Part shown: piece by piece, positions 1-11,700 of the stretch | How positions within the stretch are numbered: the first letter of the stretch is position 1 | Layout: each line of letters starts with the position of its first letter | From: Glebionis coronaria | Taxonomy: Eukaryota > Streptophyta > Magnoliopsida > Asterales > Asteraceae | Assembly (NCBI GenBank): GCA_025667525.1 | Contig: JANFOE010002210.1 | Coordinates: 1-64,000 of the forward strand | Direction of reading: 5' to 3' | DNA: 64,000 nucleotides | The notes under the pieces: generated by a model | Told to the model about the DNA's origin: nothing | Database searches by the model: none | The model's input: the letters and a program-made list of their open reading frames with translations, nothing else | Made by a program: the position numbers and the translations under genes

Positions 1-152
1 CGTCCCAAATCCATTCAAGCATCACTGGCATCACATGTATCACCTTTTGACCAGAATTCGTCAAAGAAGACAAGGGCATTTTTGAGATTTCCAGAATTAG
101 GGTTTAAGTTTATTACTTTTTTATTCCTAGGCCTAGAATGTTCTATCTAGCC

Positions 153-160
153 TATAAAAG
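153..160 (+). promoter_or_regulatory. TATA box and poly(A) signal of the 5' LTR
   Basis: TATAAAAG at 153-160 is followed 72 bases later by AATAAA at 232-237. The same pair recurs in the 3' LTR at 9849-9856 and about 9928. TATA close upstream of AATAAA is the usual way an LTR defines a short R region. Confidence 0.6.
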
Positions 161-1570
161 GAGAATGCAACCTGTGCATATCCCTTTGTTCCAGAATTTT
201 TAGCTAATCACTTGTAATCCCTTTTTTAAGAAATAAAGTTTGGTATTTGTAAAAGACAAGTGTAATTCCTTTTATGTTTTTGAAAAGTTGTGTGTTGTGT
301 TTATGCTAAATTCTGAGTTCCAATTTAAATTTGTGAAAGACTTGTGTGAGTTTTCAAGTTTTCAAAAGTTTTCAAATTTGATTCAAATCTTATAAACCAA
401 ATTTCTTTGAAGTGAAAGTGGAAAAGGATTGTTGGTTTGTGAGTTTGAAGAGTATTTAAAAACGTGTTTGAAGTTTTAAAAAGGTTTAAGTAAGGTTTTA
501 AGAAAGGAAATAAAAAGAAAACAGATTACATATTTTTGTGCTTGTTCTTCTTTTCTTTTTCTTCTTAGCAGGTTAAAGACCTGTTGTTGATCATTGTTCT
601 GCACCAACCCTAGTTGGTAGGAGGTGGTATTGCAACCACAAAGGACCTTGGATGTAAGGTTCTTGGGTAAGAAAGTTTTCCCTTTTTCAAATTTTCAGAA
701 AAGAGTAGTTCATGTGATTTGTATGCTTAAGGTGTTATTTGTTAGTATAGCTGTTGGATTTGAGTTCTTAAGTGATGTTATGCATGATTTGAAGTTTTAG
801 AATCAGTTTGATGGCTTTTGGAAGTGATTTTGTTTGAAAAATTAGTTTTCAAAAATATTAAGGGGTGTTTGGATTCATGATTTAGCAGGTTTAAAATCTT
901 GATTTGTGATTTAAAAACTTGTTAGAATTATTGAATAGGGTTGTGTTAAGTTTTGTATCAGTCACAGATAAGTGTGAGTATGATTTGAAGCAAGTTTGTG
1001 TGTTTTAATTGAAAAAGATAGCTTAAAATCTGCATTGGCATTTTTCTGCTTATTTTGTTCATAATTTGTGCTAAGATCTTGGATTTCTGTTAAGTGTTAG
1101 GCTAATTGAGTTATTGTAATTGCTTGAGTGCTAGTTGGTGAGTGTGTGTGCCAAATTTGGTCATTTGAAAATCAGTATTGTGCAATCTGTCAAGCTCATA
1201 AGCCCACAGACTTAGAATTTTATCACAGCAACATTGATTTGGTTTTGTATGCATTTTTGGGTGGAATTTTTGGCTGTCATTTGCTTGTTTTCTGCTTTGT
1301 ATTGACTCCCTTCACTCAGAAAGAGTGAAGGGGTGCCTTTGCTCCAAAAAACATCCACAAAAACAAGCAAAGCCAAGCCCTCTTGGTCTATTGCACACAA
1401 GTGAAAACACTTGTGTGCTCATCAGTCACCAACAAGAACTGGGCACGTTTTGCCCATTATTTGGACTTAATCTTGGTTAAAAATTGTTTTGGATTTGTGT
1501 TATAAGGTTTAAAGGGTGTCACTGATTGATTTGGAAAGTTAAAAAAAAAAAGAAAATTTTTATAAAAGTT

Positions 1571-1642
1571 CACCCGCAACGGGCTCGAACACGCGACCCC
1601 TCGCTGGGGGACTTAGCGTGCTTACCGTTGATCTAGATGAAC
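1571..1642 (-). other. tRNA-like segment inside the LTR, antisense to the element
   Basis: Read on the minus strand this GC-rich island carries a B-box-like TGTTCGAGCCC, preceded by a segment resembling an A box (TCTAGATCAACGGTAAGC). Together they give the outline of a tRNA D arm and T arm. It stands out from AT-rich surroundings and is kept in the 3' LTR at 11267-11338. I see no complete cloverleaf with proper acceptor pairing, so I do not call a functional tRNA; a tRNA-derived Pol III promoter or SINE remnant is possible. Confidence 0.35.
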
Positions 1643-2848
1643 CTTTTACGTTAAGGTTTCATTTCAATAGATACTTGACCCCTTTTGTTCTTGACTTTTC
1701 AATAATAAGCCATAGCTTATTTGATTTTTCTTAGCTTATTTATTAAGTGTTTTTAGCTTAATTGATTTTTCCTAGGACATTTATAGGTTTTAAGATTTTT
1801 CTGTGTAAAAGTTTTATTTTTCACATTATTTAATTAATTTCTAGGATTATTTTTAGTTTTAAATTTAGAAAGTCACTAAAAAATATTAAACAGTAATAAA
1901 AAATACAAAAAAATAGTTTTTAAGTTTTAATTAAGTATTTTGAGGTTTACATGTCAAAAAGTTTTCAAAAACTTTAATTTTTAATTTTATTTAATTTTAG
2001 GGTTTTTAGACAACTTTAAAAATTAATATAAAATTAACTAAAAGGTTTTAGGAACTTTAATTTACATTTTCTTCTTAGTTAGAATATTTAGGATTTTTGA
2101 GAATTTTTTAGAATTTATTTGAGAACTTTTAATTTTTTAGAATATTTTAATATTATTTTATTCATTAAAATAAAAAGTTTTATTTTTAACTTTTTTTCAT
2201 TTTTCCTAGATTCTAGACATTAAAATAGGACCTTTTTCACTTTTTAATTAATTTTTAGGCTTTTCATTTATTTTCTAGAATTAATTTAAGATTTAATAGT
2301 TTTTAATAGTTTTTTAGTGTTTAAAATTAGTTTAAATTGGTTTTAAAATTTGTAAAAATTTTAGTTTAATTAGGTAATTTTTGAGGTTTACAAACTATTA
2401 AATCTTGTGTAGGGCTTTTTAATATTTAAAAGTGATTTTTAGGGCTTTAATTAGCATTAAAAAGTCATTATTAAATTAATTAAAAGGTTTTGGCAAGTTT
2501 GGATTTTTTGTAAACTCTTAGAATTTTATTGTGGATTTTTAGTAATTTTTAGGAATTTTTAGATTAAAATTTTAAATTTTGTGTTTTTTTACGTTTCTAC
2601 GTCGTAACTTTCTAGTAGTGTTTTTGCCTTATTTTTCTATTTTTTTCGTCTTCGTCATTTTCTCTTCTTTTTTTCTCATTAATAATCAAAAACATAATTC
2701 AATCATTCATTACACAACACACGTGCCTCCTCGAGAGAACGATTCCCATCAAGGGTCATAAGTGTTTACGTTTTCCTAAACGTACACTTAATACTTACCG
2801 CTTTTACCTTGTTTTCCTAAACAAGTGTAATTTTACAACTATCATTTT

Positions 2849-2866
2849 GGCGCCGCTGCCGGGGAG
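2849..2866 (+). other. Primer-binding site, Asp-tRNA type
   Basis: TGGCGCCGCTGCCGGGGA begins three bases after the LTR end (2845). It matches the 3' end of plant tRNA-Asp, the primer used by Athila and Ogre lineages, with one difference from the usual form (C for T at the ninth base). Confidence 0.8.
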
Positions 2867-3592
2867 GCGTGTTGTGTTTTGATTGAACAATTGTTGTTTT
2901 TCTATACTAGCCATAATAGTAATTGTGTTAATAGCACTCTATTAATACGTATTATCGTTTTTCGGTTTTTGTGTGAATACTATTACTATATTGTATACGT
3001 AGAACAATAAATACACAAGTACTCCAAATACGTGAGCAATCACAACCTTGATTCGGGATTTCATCACTCGATCATTGTATTCGAATCTCAAACCAAAGAA
3101 AAAGGCAAAAATAGATAAATACTTTCGTGAAGCTTAATCTTGATAATACAAACTATAAGGTGGGTATAAGGCGGTTGTATTTCACAACCTAAAGGAAAAA
3201 GGCTCTTAAGTGCTTCGCGCCGCCTCGTTTCCTCCGCTTGCTTGTGCGTATTTGATTTTGAGAGTGAATCGAGGGTTTTGCCGCCCAAAGTATTATTACA
3301 TATCATATATATTTTCTTGGTTTCATTTGATTAAACCCTCTTGAACGATTTGGTGTTACACCATCGTTCTAAAGTCATCGAAGGCGTTCACTCCACGTGA
3401 TCGTTTTCATTCCTTGAGGCCTTTTTAATCAAGAGATTTGATTAGTGAGGAGATTTGTGGACTCATTGTCTACTTAATACATTCACCAATTTCCAAAAAA
3501 GTTAATACAATCAAAAACCACAAAAAAATTGAAAAAACACAAAATACCAAAAAGAATCTTCTTTGCTCGTCTCCACGTTGTACGTGACGTTT
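2867..3592 (+). other. Untranslated leader of the Athila-like element
   Basis: There is no coding signal between the primer site and the first gag methionine. The leader ends in an A-rich stretch (about 3480-3560) just before gag. Short ORFs in either strand here have no recognisable domain. Confidence 0.6.
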
Positions 3593-4252
3593 ATGCTCAC
3601 TCGTAATCAAGCAAAACGTGCACGTAGACGCAAGAACAAAACTCCTACTAAAACTCATTCTAGTGAGGAGTCTCCAAGTGAGGAACCTATTGTAGAACAA
3701 GAAGCTATCATGGCTAATCGTACTATGATGGAGTTGCTTCAAGCACCCACCGAGGGTTTTGGAGAGGCCATTGTGATTCCCGCCATCCTTGCGGAGAACT
3801 TTGAGATCAAGACGGGTTTAATGTCTATGCTTCAAGCAAACAAGTTTCGCGGTCACGAAAAAGACAACCCACATTATCACATTAGGCAATTTAATCGTCT
3901 TACCGCGACAAGCAAGTTTAAGGATGTACCACACGATGCCATTAAGATGATGTTGTTTCCTTACTCGTTAGATGGACCCGCCAAGATTTGGCTTGAGAAA
4001 GAACCGCCGAATTCGATTTTGACATGGGCCGATCTCGTGTCTAAATTTGTGAATCAATTTTTTCCACCATCTAAGACAACACATTTGAAAAACGAGATTT
4101 CACGTTTTACACAACGACCAAATGAAAGTTTTTCAATGGCTTGGGAAAGGTTTAAAGAAATGTTACATGAATGTCCACACCATGATTTTTCCGAATTCAT
4201 CAAATTGACACTTTTTATAATGGGCTTAATGAGCATGAACGAGATTATTTAA
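3593..4252 (+). pseudogene. gag, N-terminal part (Athila-like), ends in a frameshift
   Basis: This encodes the capsid part of gag, which packages element RNA into particles. The start was set at ATG 3593 (MLTRNQAKRARRRKN...), a short basic N terminus as in Athila gags, not the in-frame ATG at 3563. The retrotransposon gag domain is clear: FRGHEKDNPHYHIRQF, FPYSLDGPAKIWL, WADLVSKFVNQFFPPSKT, RFTQRPNESFSMAWERFKEML and CPHH. The frame breaks in a T run at 4212-4216 and a stop follows at 4250-4252. Gag coding resumes in another frame to 4938. The break is a single-base indel in a homopolymer, so it may be a real lesion or an assembly error. Confidence 0.8.
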
Positions 4253-4938
4253 ATGCCGCCGCGGGTGGTAATTTTTTGTGCAAAACGACCAATGAGGCTT
4301 TGAAAATCATAGAAAATAGGTCTAAGGTCTATAGCCCTCGTAACACACCGAGTGTTGCCAATTTGGGCTCGTCATCATCTCGTTCCATTAATGCCTTGCA
4401 AGATGAAGCAAATGAGGAGAATCGGTTTTTCGATAGGTTTTCGACTCTTATGTCTCATTGGAAAGCTCAAGAAGCTTCAAACACCGCTTCGGTCAAAGCG
4501 GTTGCTAAGAGTTGTATTTCATGTGGTGGAGCTCATGATTTTTCCGAGTGCATTACCGCCGATGGTAACACTTCGAATGCTTATGTAGCCACGGGAACTT
4601 ATAACCAAATCGGTCAAGGTTCCCGCCAAAATCAAGCTCCACAAAATCAAAATGCTAATAACTATCGAAACAACAATCAAGGTGGAAATTACCAAGGAAA
4701 TCAAAGGAATTATAACAAAGGTAATTACCAAAGTGGAAATGGGCAAATTTCAAACCAAAACCAAAACCGTGATTTTCAAACTCCTACTCAAGGTTTTCAA
4801 AATGCTCACACTAAAAATTTGCAAGGAGAATTTTTAGATTATGCTAAGGCTAATGATGCTAAGTTTGATAACATGCAACGTGAGATGATTAGCTTAAGGT
4901 CCGAATTGAAAAACGAGCTAAAAAAACGAACTTGCTAA
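4253..4938 (+). pseudogene. gag, C-terminal part with zinc-knuckle-like motif
   Basis: This continues gag after the frameshift near 4212; the first methionine of the open frame is at 4276. A Cys/His cluster CISCGGAHDFSEC lies at about 4513-4551, a variant nucleic-acid-binding knuckle (C-x2-C-x3-H-x4-C). It is followed by a long Asn/Gln/Gly-rich stretch (4600-4800) and the start of a coiled coil (about 4850-4930). The frame is lost again in the A run at 4920-4926; the downstream frame goes on into the protease ORF. The Asn/Gln-rich linker is low-complexity and probably disordered. Confidence 0.72.
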
Positions 4939-6829
4939 TGAACTTAAAACTCATGCTAATAAAATGGAAGGAAATGTCACACGACTCCAACAAAATCAAC
5001 AAAAAATGGAGCAAGGACAACATGAGATTAAGCAAGAGTTGTTAAAAGCGGATGCTAGGCAATCTAAGTTTGAAGACCGTATGGCTAAAATGTTTGAAGC
5101 TATCATGTGTAAGCCCTCTTCTTCGGGTGGTCTTCCTAGTGATACCATCGTGAACCCGAAAGGAGAATTGAAGGTTATTACTACTCGTAGTGGTAAAACT
5201 TTCAAAGAACCCATTTCTCGTCCAAGTACTTCTATGGAGAAGGAAAAAGAGAAAGAACCCGAGGTTGTGGTTGAAAAGGAGCACATTACAAGCCCACGAA
5301 GTACCGCTCAAACCACACCTACGGTTGAACCAATACCCATCATGGAACCCGAGATTCCAAGGCCGATGCCTATGCCTAAGTTGTCCCAACCCACACCACC
5401 TTTACCCTACCCATCAAGACGAGACAAGGAAAAGGCACAAGAACGAAATAATTATCAATTTGAACTCTTTATGAAAATGTTTCGTGACTTGCATTTTAAT
5501 ATAAGTTTTGCCGACGCCTTAGTCATGATGCCTCGATTTGCCGCGAACTTCAAAAGTATGTTAAACAACAAAGAGAAATTGCAAAAATCGTCTAGTTGTT
5601 CATCGGTTTTTCTAAGCCGCATACCTCAAAAAGTCGGTGATCCTGGAAAGTTTTTAATCCCATGTGCTATCCAAGACATGGAAGAATGCTACGCCTTGGC
5701 CGATCTTGGTGCTAGTATTAATTTGATGCCTCTCGAGATTTTTAAATCGCTCAATCTTCCAAATCTCACTCCTTCAAGAATGTCAATCGAAATGGCCGAT
5801 CATTCTACGATTCTAGCTTGTGGAGTTGCCGAGGACGTCTTCGTGAAAGTTGGGAAATTCTATTATCCCGTGGACTTCATTGTTGTTGATATTCCCATCG
5901 ATCCTAAAGTTCCGTTAATTTTAGGTCGATCTTTTTTGGATACCTCGAGAGCACTTATCGATGTGCATGCAAGAAAAATCACTCTTCGTTTCAATGAGGA
6001 AGAACTCGTCATTAATGCAACCCAAAACTCCACTCTTTCTCATGTTTATTCGATCACATCTTTGTACAATGTCAATCCTATCAAAAACATTTGTCAAAAG
6101 ATTTCCAATAGAGTTTTAGGAGTTGTTGAGAAAAATGAAGTTCCGTCCCCTCCGCCGATGGAGGTTAAGAGTGTTAAGCCTATGATTCCAATCTCGAGTG
6201 ATTCTTCGGATGATGAATACGTTGATCCCGATGGGGAGGTTTTCTTTGTTGACAAAAGATTTGAAAACTTGCCACCACCTAAACCAAAAAGATTTCAAAA
6301 TGTGAGAATTTTTAGTGTGACTAACATTGTTTTAGATACACCAAATATTTTTGACATAATCAAATCGGGTTTTCACAAGGAGAGTATTAAAGATGAAAAA
6401 GGAAAAGATTTTGAATTAAATTTAAAAGATTTTTCTACAATTCTAACTCCGTCATCACCGCGTTTATTGAGTGCTACAAGCTCGTCTTCTCCTTTTGACG
6501 ATGCTTTGTGTGGACTTAGTGTGGGGGAAGCCCCTTATGTTCCCTTCCCTTTCTCCACCGAGGACGAGATATTTGATCCTGGAATTGCTTATATAGGGAA
6601 ATCTCGGTCTTCCACCGATGCAATAAATGGAAAATCTTTTCATTTGATTGGTGCGAGTCTACCTCGAGTAGCTCAATGTTTTGCCTTACCCATTATCCCA
6701 CCCTTCTATTTCTTCTCTCCTATTTTCTTCTATCCCATTGGGATTTGTGTTGGAGTTGTGTTGTCTCGTCTTTCATCCGAAAACGAGGACGCTATCTTTG
6801 ACCCTGGTATACGTTTATCGGATTTTTAA
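4939..6829 (+). CDS. gag C-terminal coiled coil plus aspartic protease, then unknown tail
   Basis: The open frame has its first methionine at 4964. The first 50 residues continue a Gln/Lys-rich coiled coil; residues about 75-160 are Pro/Glu-rich linker. A retroviral-type aspartic protease follows at about residues 215-350, with catalytic motif ADLGASINLMP at about 247-257 and the second hallmark VPLILGRSFLDT at about 316-327. DLGAS instead of DTGAS is usual in Athila-like elements. Where reverse transcriptase would be expected there is instead about 270 residues of unrecognised sequence: an acidic Ser-rich linker, then two copies of an E(D/N)E-x-IFDPGI motif at about 546-553 and 608-616, and a hydrophobic stretch between them (about 577-602). 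The protein ends at TAA 6827-6829. It could be a deletion derivative or a non-autonomous family with its own tail. Confidence 0.75.
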
Positions 6830-8725
6830 AGTACTTAACGTGCTTTTGGGCCTTGTTTATCATGTAAGCCCCACCAAAAATTGACCATACCATGATTATC
6901 CCTAAATGATCACATTTATGGGGATTCGATTCGAGCTTTTGACTCGGTTATCAAAAACAAGGTGCCTCGTGGGGGAGACCCATGCTTATCCATGTACATA
7001 TTATTGCTTTCTAATTAGTGTAATGTGAGGGGATTTGTGCCCTTCCAACCTTTGTTCCGTGGTTGTTTGTGAATTGTGTCTTTTAGATCATGATCTTCAC
7101 GATTGGAGCCTCTCGTGTTCGTTTTATGGGAGCACTCGATCGTTTGCTTTGGAGGCCATTCCCAATATCCAAATGATATATCCTTTTATGTTCTAACCTT
7201 AGGTTTTTAGCACACTTCATAAACGACTATTAACTTATTGGTTACACCCTTTCCATGCTAGATTAGGCATTCGACTACGTCTCTAGTATGGGGGTGTTTG
7301 CACCCCTAGACTCGAAACATTGAGGACAATGTTTAACTTTAGTATGGGGGGGTGAATAGATACTTGCCTTGCCAAACCTTCACGCTTTCCAAAGTTTATC
7401 GTTTTCTTGCAAAATAAGGCTAAAAACGGCCAAATTTTAAAATTTTTGTCATGTTTCATAAGTGTTTGAAGACACGAATGTAGATTTTCCGATGGCGAGA
7501 ATAAGAGTAATTTTTGACTCGACCGTGCGTGTTGAGCACTTAGCTTTGATTCCTTAACTACACATTAGGCTAAGTCTCTTCAATGAGGACGAGAAATGAT
7601 AGAGTTAATTATAAGTTACTATGCTAAACGTAGAGTACTCGTATTCTTTCAAAAACTCATGTGTTCTCGTTGTTTGCTTATTCTCCCTTCGCATGTAAAT
7701 ATTTTTTGCTTAATAAATATTGATTTAGCGGTTTAGTTTTGATTGTTGGGTTTCTAGTCTTTTCTAGTAGCTTCCGTGTAATTAAGTTGGGAAGACATTA
7801 AGGTATCGCCAGCGTCACGGTTTTGAAGTATTGGCACCCTAATAATCGAAAGCTTCACCCAATAATAAGATTTCAAGTGCTCACCTAAATCTAGCAAACA
7901 ATTTGAAGCCCCACAAGGCCTAAAATCTATGCAAAATTGAAAGTGAATCAAGCCTTAATCTTCGAAGCTTTAAAGATCCAAAATTCGCTTTAGCGTGAGG
8001 ATATACGTCTTTGGCTAATAAAACCACCGATGAGGCGGATAATAAAAGGCAAGGCAAGACCGAAGTCATAATAAAAGCTTCATGGCGAAGTTGAATAAAA
8101 GATGGAGGTAAACCAAAGATAATAAGGTCCTTCCGTTAGGGGGCGTATAAAAGTCTTGGTAATAAGTCTCATGTTCAAAACCGTTATAAAACCGTGTTTA
8201 TCGATTCTTCTTGTCAACTTAATTTTTTAACATCGTTGTCTATTAGGAGGGGTTATTAATTTGATGGTCTTAGTTACACCGTTAGGACTCTATTTTTAGA
8301 CCTAAATCTCTATTATCGCATAAGTCAACAATGTATCCTCGTGATCATTAAGACATAATAAAATATAAGAGATACAACTTAGGAATAATGGGAGAATAAG
8401 TACGTGATTAGGGCATATGAGTAGTGTTAGCATTACTAACTTATAATGACAATGATCTCGTTGCACGCTTGGCATGGAATTAAGGTGAAAATCGAGGACG
8501 ACGAAATTATTTCTAACGAAGCATTCACGTGTTCTTATTCTATGAACCTAAACGTCCCATTTTGCGATGAAAATCATACATTATGTCTAAAACGCAAGTA
8601 GTAGTAATCATAGTATGTAGCTAGTTTATCATTTCAATAAAGTGAATAAAATTGAATTTTGGAGATGCTTTGATACTTTATTCAAGCATTGCGTGAGGGC
8701 ACGGCAATGGTTTAGTATGGGGGAG
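6830..8725 (+). other. 3' non-coding interior of the Athila-like element with two purine tracts
   Basis: No ORF with recognisable content is present, and no pol or env homology was seen by eye. A polypurine tract TATGGGGGAG at 8716-8725 abuts the 3' LTR and would prime plus-strand synthesis. A very similar tract, TAGTATGGGGGGGTGA, lies upstream at about 7341-7356, after ATTGAGGACAATG. The copy near 7341 could be a second (central) tract or the scar of an older element end. Confidence 0.6.
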
Positions 8726-11700
8726 TGATGAGACTGCTTTTATACATGGTCTCATCGTCCAAAACGGCCTTAAAATGCATAAAATATCTTAAAATAGACC
8801 AAATATATGCTCGTGTTTGTTACTTGTGTATTTTTAGGTACGGATATTGAGGAATTGGCAAAAGAACACAAGAATCAATCAAAAACAAACACGGGAAACG
8901 AAGTCGCACAATGAACCGGGCCCAAGTTTGGATTTTGCAAAATGACCCTTGAAGAATTGAAGATTGGCAAAAATGGTCCCTCATATTTGAAGAACTTGTC
9001 ACATTTGACCCTCAAAATGTCAATTGTACAAGTATAATCCTTTATATTTGAAGATATTACAAGATCAGTCCATCAAGTTTGAAGAATATACAAAAGGAGC
9101 CCTTGGATAAAGTTTTTAAAGGTTTTGTGCCACTTTTGACAAGTTGTCAAAAGTTGACAAAGGCAAAATCAGGCGCTGATGGAATTAAAAACAAAGTGGA
9201 AAGAAGTTAAAAGCCTGGGGACCTAATCTGTCAAACCAACAAACTCCCACAACCAACCACAACTTGCCACCTCAGCCCTACCCACCCATTTACCCACCAC
9301 CCACCCACAAAACCGACCCTACCCACATCCATACCCGGTATTATTAACTTAAACGTGGTCAATGAAGTCAAAACACCCCACTAACCATTTATTTCCCACC
9401 AAAACAAGAATTTAAAACCTGTTTATCCCCAAAACAAATCAAAAACGCCCCTTAATCCATTAGAACCCTAATCCCCACCCCAGGTCAAATCAACCCCAAA
9501 TCAAAGGGTTAATCCCCATTCTTGTCCAGATCTTTAATTGAGGTCACCCTCATCACATCCCACACCCAAACCGTGACCCTGGACAACCCCATGTGAAGGT
9601 GGACCCCTCCCCTGCTCACGTCTCACTCACCCAAACCCAATGCCCGACCAAACCAACACCCAGGATCACTCCCCTTGGTCCCCAAGGCTCATCCAACGTC
9701 CCAAATCCATTCAAGCATTACTGGCATCACATGTATCACCTTTTGACCAGAATTCGTCAAAGAAGACAAGGGCATTTTTGAGATTTCCAGAATTAGGGTT
9801 TAAGTTTATTACTTTTTTATTCCCAGGCCTAGAATGTTCTATCTAGCCTATAAAAGGAGAATGCAACCTGTGCATATCCCTTTGTTCCAGAATTTTTAGC
9901 TAATCACTTGTAATCCCTTTTTTAAGAAATAAAGTTTGGTATTTGTAAAAGACAAGTGTAATTCCTTTTATGTTTTTGAAAAGTTGTGTGTTGTGTTTAT
10001 GCTAAATTCTGAGTTCCAATTTAAATTTGTGAAAGACTTGTGTGAGTTTTCAAGTTTTCAAAAGTTTTCAAATTTGATTCAAATCTTATAAACCAAATTT
10101 CTTTGAAGTGAAAGTGGAAAAGGATTGTTGGTTTGTGAGTTTGAAGAGTATTTAAAAACGTGTTTGAAGTTTTAAAAAGGTTTAAGTAAGGTTTTAAGAA
10201 AGGAAATAAAAAGAAAACAGATTACATATTTTTGTGCTTGTTCTTCTTTTCTTTTTCTTCTTAGCAGGTTAAAGACCTGTTGTTGATCATTGTTCTGCAC
10301 CAACCCCAGTTGGTAGGAGGTGGTATTGCAACCACAAAGGACCTTGGATGTAAGGTTCTTGGGTAAGAAAGTTTTCCCTTTTTCAAATTTTCAGAAAAGA
10401 GTAGTTCATGTGATTTGTATGCTTAAGGTGTTATTTGTTAGTATAGCTGTTGGATTTGAGTTCTTAAGTGATGTTATGCATGATTTGAAGTTTTAGAATC
10501 AGTTTGATGGCTTTTGGAAGTGATTTTGTTTGAAAAATTAGTTTTCAAAAATATTAAGGGGTGTTTGGATTCATGATTTAGCAGGTTTAAAATCTTGATT
10601 TGTGATTTAAAAACTTGTTAGAATTATTGAATAGGGTTGTGTTACGTTTTGTATCAGTCACAGATAAGTGTGAGTATGATTTGAAGCAAGTTTGTGTGTT
10701 TTAATTGAAAAAGATAGCTTAAAATCTGCATTGGCATTTTTCTGCTTATTTTGTTCATAATTTGTGCTAAGATCTTGGATTTCTGTTAAGTGTTAGGCTA
10801 ATTGAGTTATTGTAATTGCTTGAGTGCTAGTTGGTGAGTGTGTGTGCCAAATTTGGTCATTTGAAAATCAGTATTGTGCAATCTGTCAAGCTCATAAGCC
10901 CACAGACTTAGAATTTTATCACAGCAACATTGATTTGGTTTTGTATGCATTTTTGGGTGGAATTTCTGGCTGTCATTTGCTTGTTTTCTGCTTTGTATTG
11001 ACTCCCTTCACTCAGAAAGAGTGAAGGGGTGCCTTTGCTCCAAAAAACATCCACAAAAACAAGCAAAGCCAAGCCCTCTTGGTCTATTGCACACAAGTGA
11101 AAACACTTGTGTGCTCATCAGTCACCAACAAGAACTGGGCACGTTTTGCCCATTATTTGGACTTAATCTTGGTTAAAAATTGTTTTGGATTTGTGTTATA
11201 AGGTTTAAAGGGTGTCACTGATTGATTTGGAAAGTTAAAAAAAAAAGAAAATTTTTATAAAAAGTTCACCCGCAACGGGCTCGAACACGCGACCCCTCGC
11301 TGGGGGACTTAGCGTGCTTACCGTTGATCTAGATGAACCTTTTACGTTAAGGTTTCATTTCAATAGATACTTGACCCCTTTTGTTCTTGACTTTTCAATA
11401 ATAAGCCGTAGCTTATTTGATTTTTCTTAGCTTATTTATTAAGTGTTTTTAGCTTAATTGATTTTTCCTAGGACATTTATAGGTTTTAAGATTTTTCTGT
11501 GTAAAAGTTTTATTTTTCACATTATTTAATTAATTTCTAGGATTATTTTTAGTTTTAAATTTAGAAAGTCATTAAAAAATATTAAACAGTAATAAAAAAA
11601 TACAAAAAAAATAGTTTTTAAGTTTTAATTAAGTATTTTGAGGTTTACATGTCAAAAAGTTTTCAAAAACTTTAATTTTTAATTTTATTTAATTTTAGGG

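Larger units (their letters stand above)
1..2845 (+). repeat. 5' LTR of the Athila-like element (truncated by window start)
   Basis: This matches 9697-12546 almost base for base; about 970 bases of LTR lie left of the window. Only scattered substitutions and small indels in A or T runs separate the copies. A TATA box at 153-160 and AATAAA at 232-237 place transcript start and end close together, so most of the LTR (about 2.6 kb) is U5. The U5 is very AT-rich from about 1650 to 2700. Short ORFs in it, such as 1128-1328, occur identically in both LTRs and show no recognisable domain. Confidence 0.88.

Noticed and set aside
1128..1328. 66-codon ORF, repeated at 10824-11024
   Set aside because: It recurs only because it lies in both LTRs; no domain and no initiation context supports it.
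1571..1642. A functional tRNA gene on the minus strand
   Set aside because: Only box-like parts match; acceptor and anticodon stems do not form a convincing cloverleaf.
9593..9846. Overlapping short ORFs in the 3' LTR
   Set aside because: They span the LTR promoter region, are Pro/Thr-rich by base composition, and have no domain.
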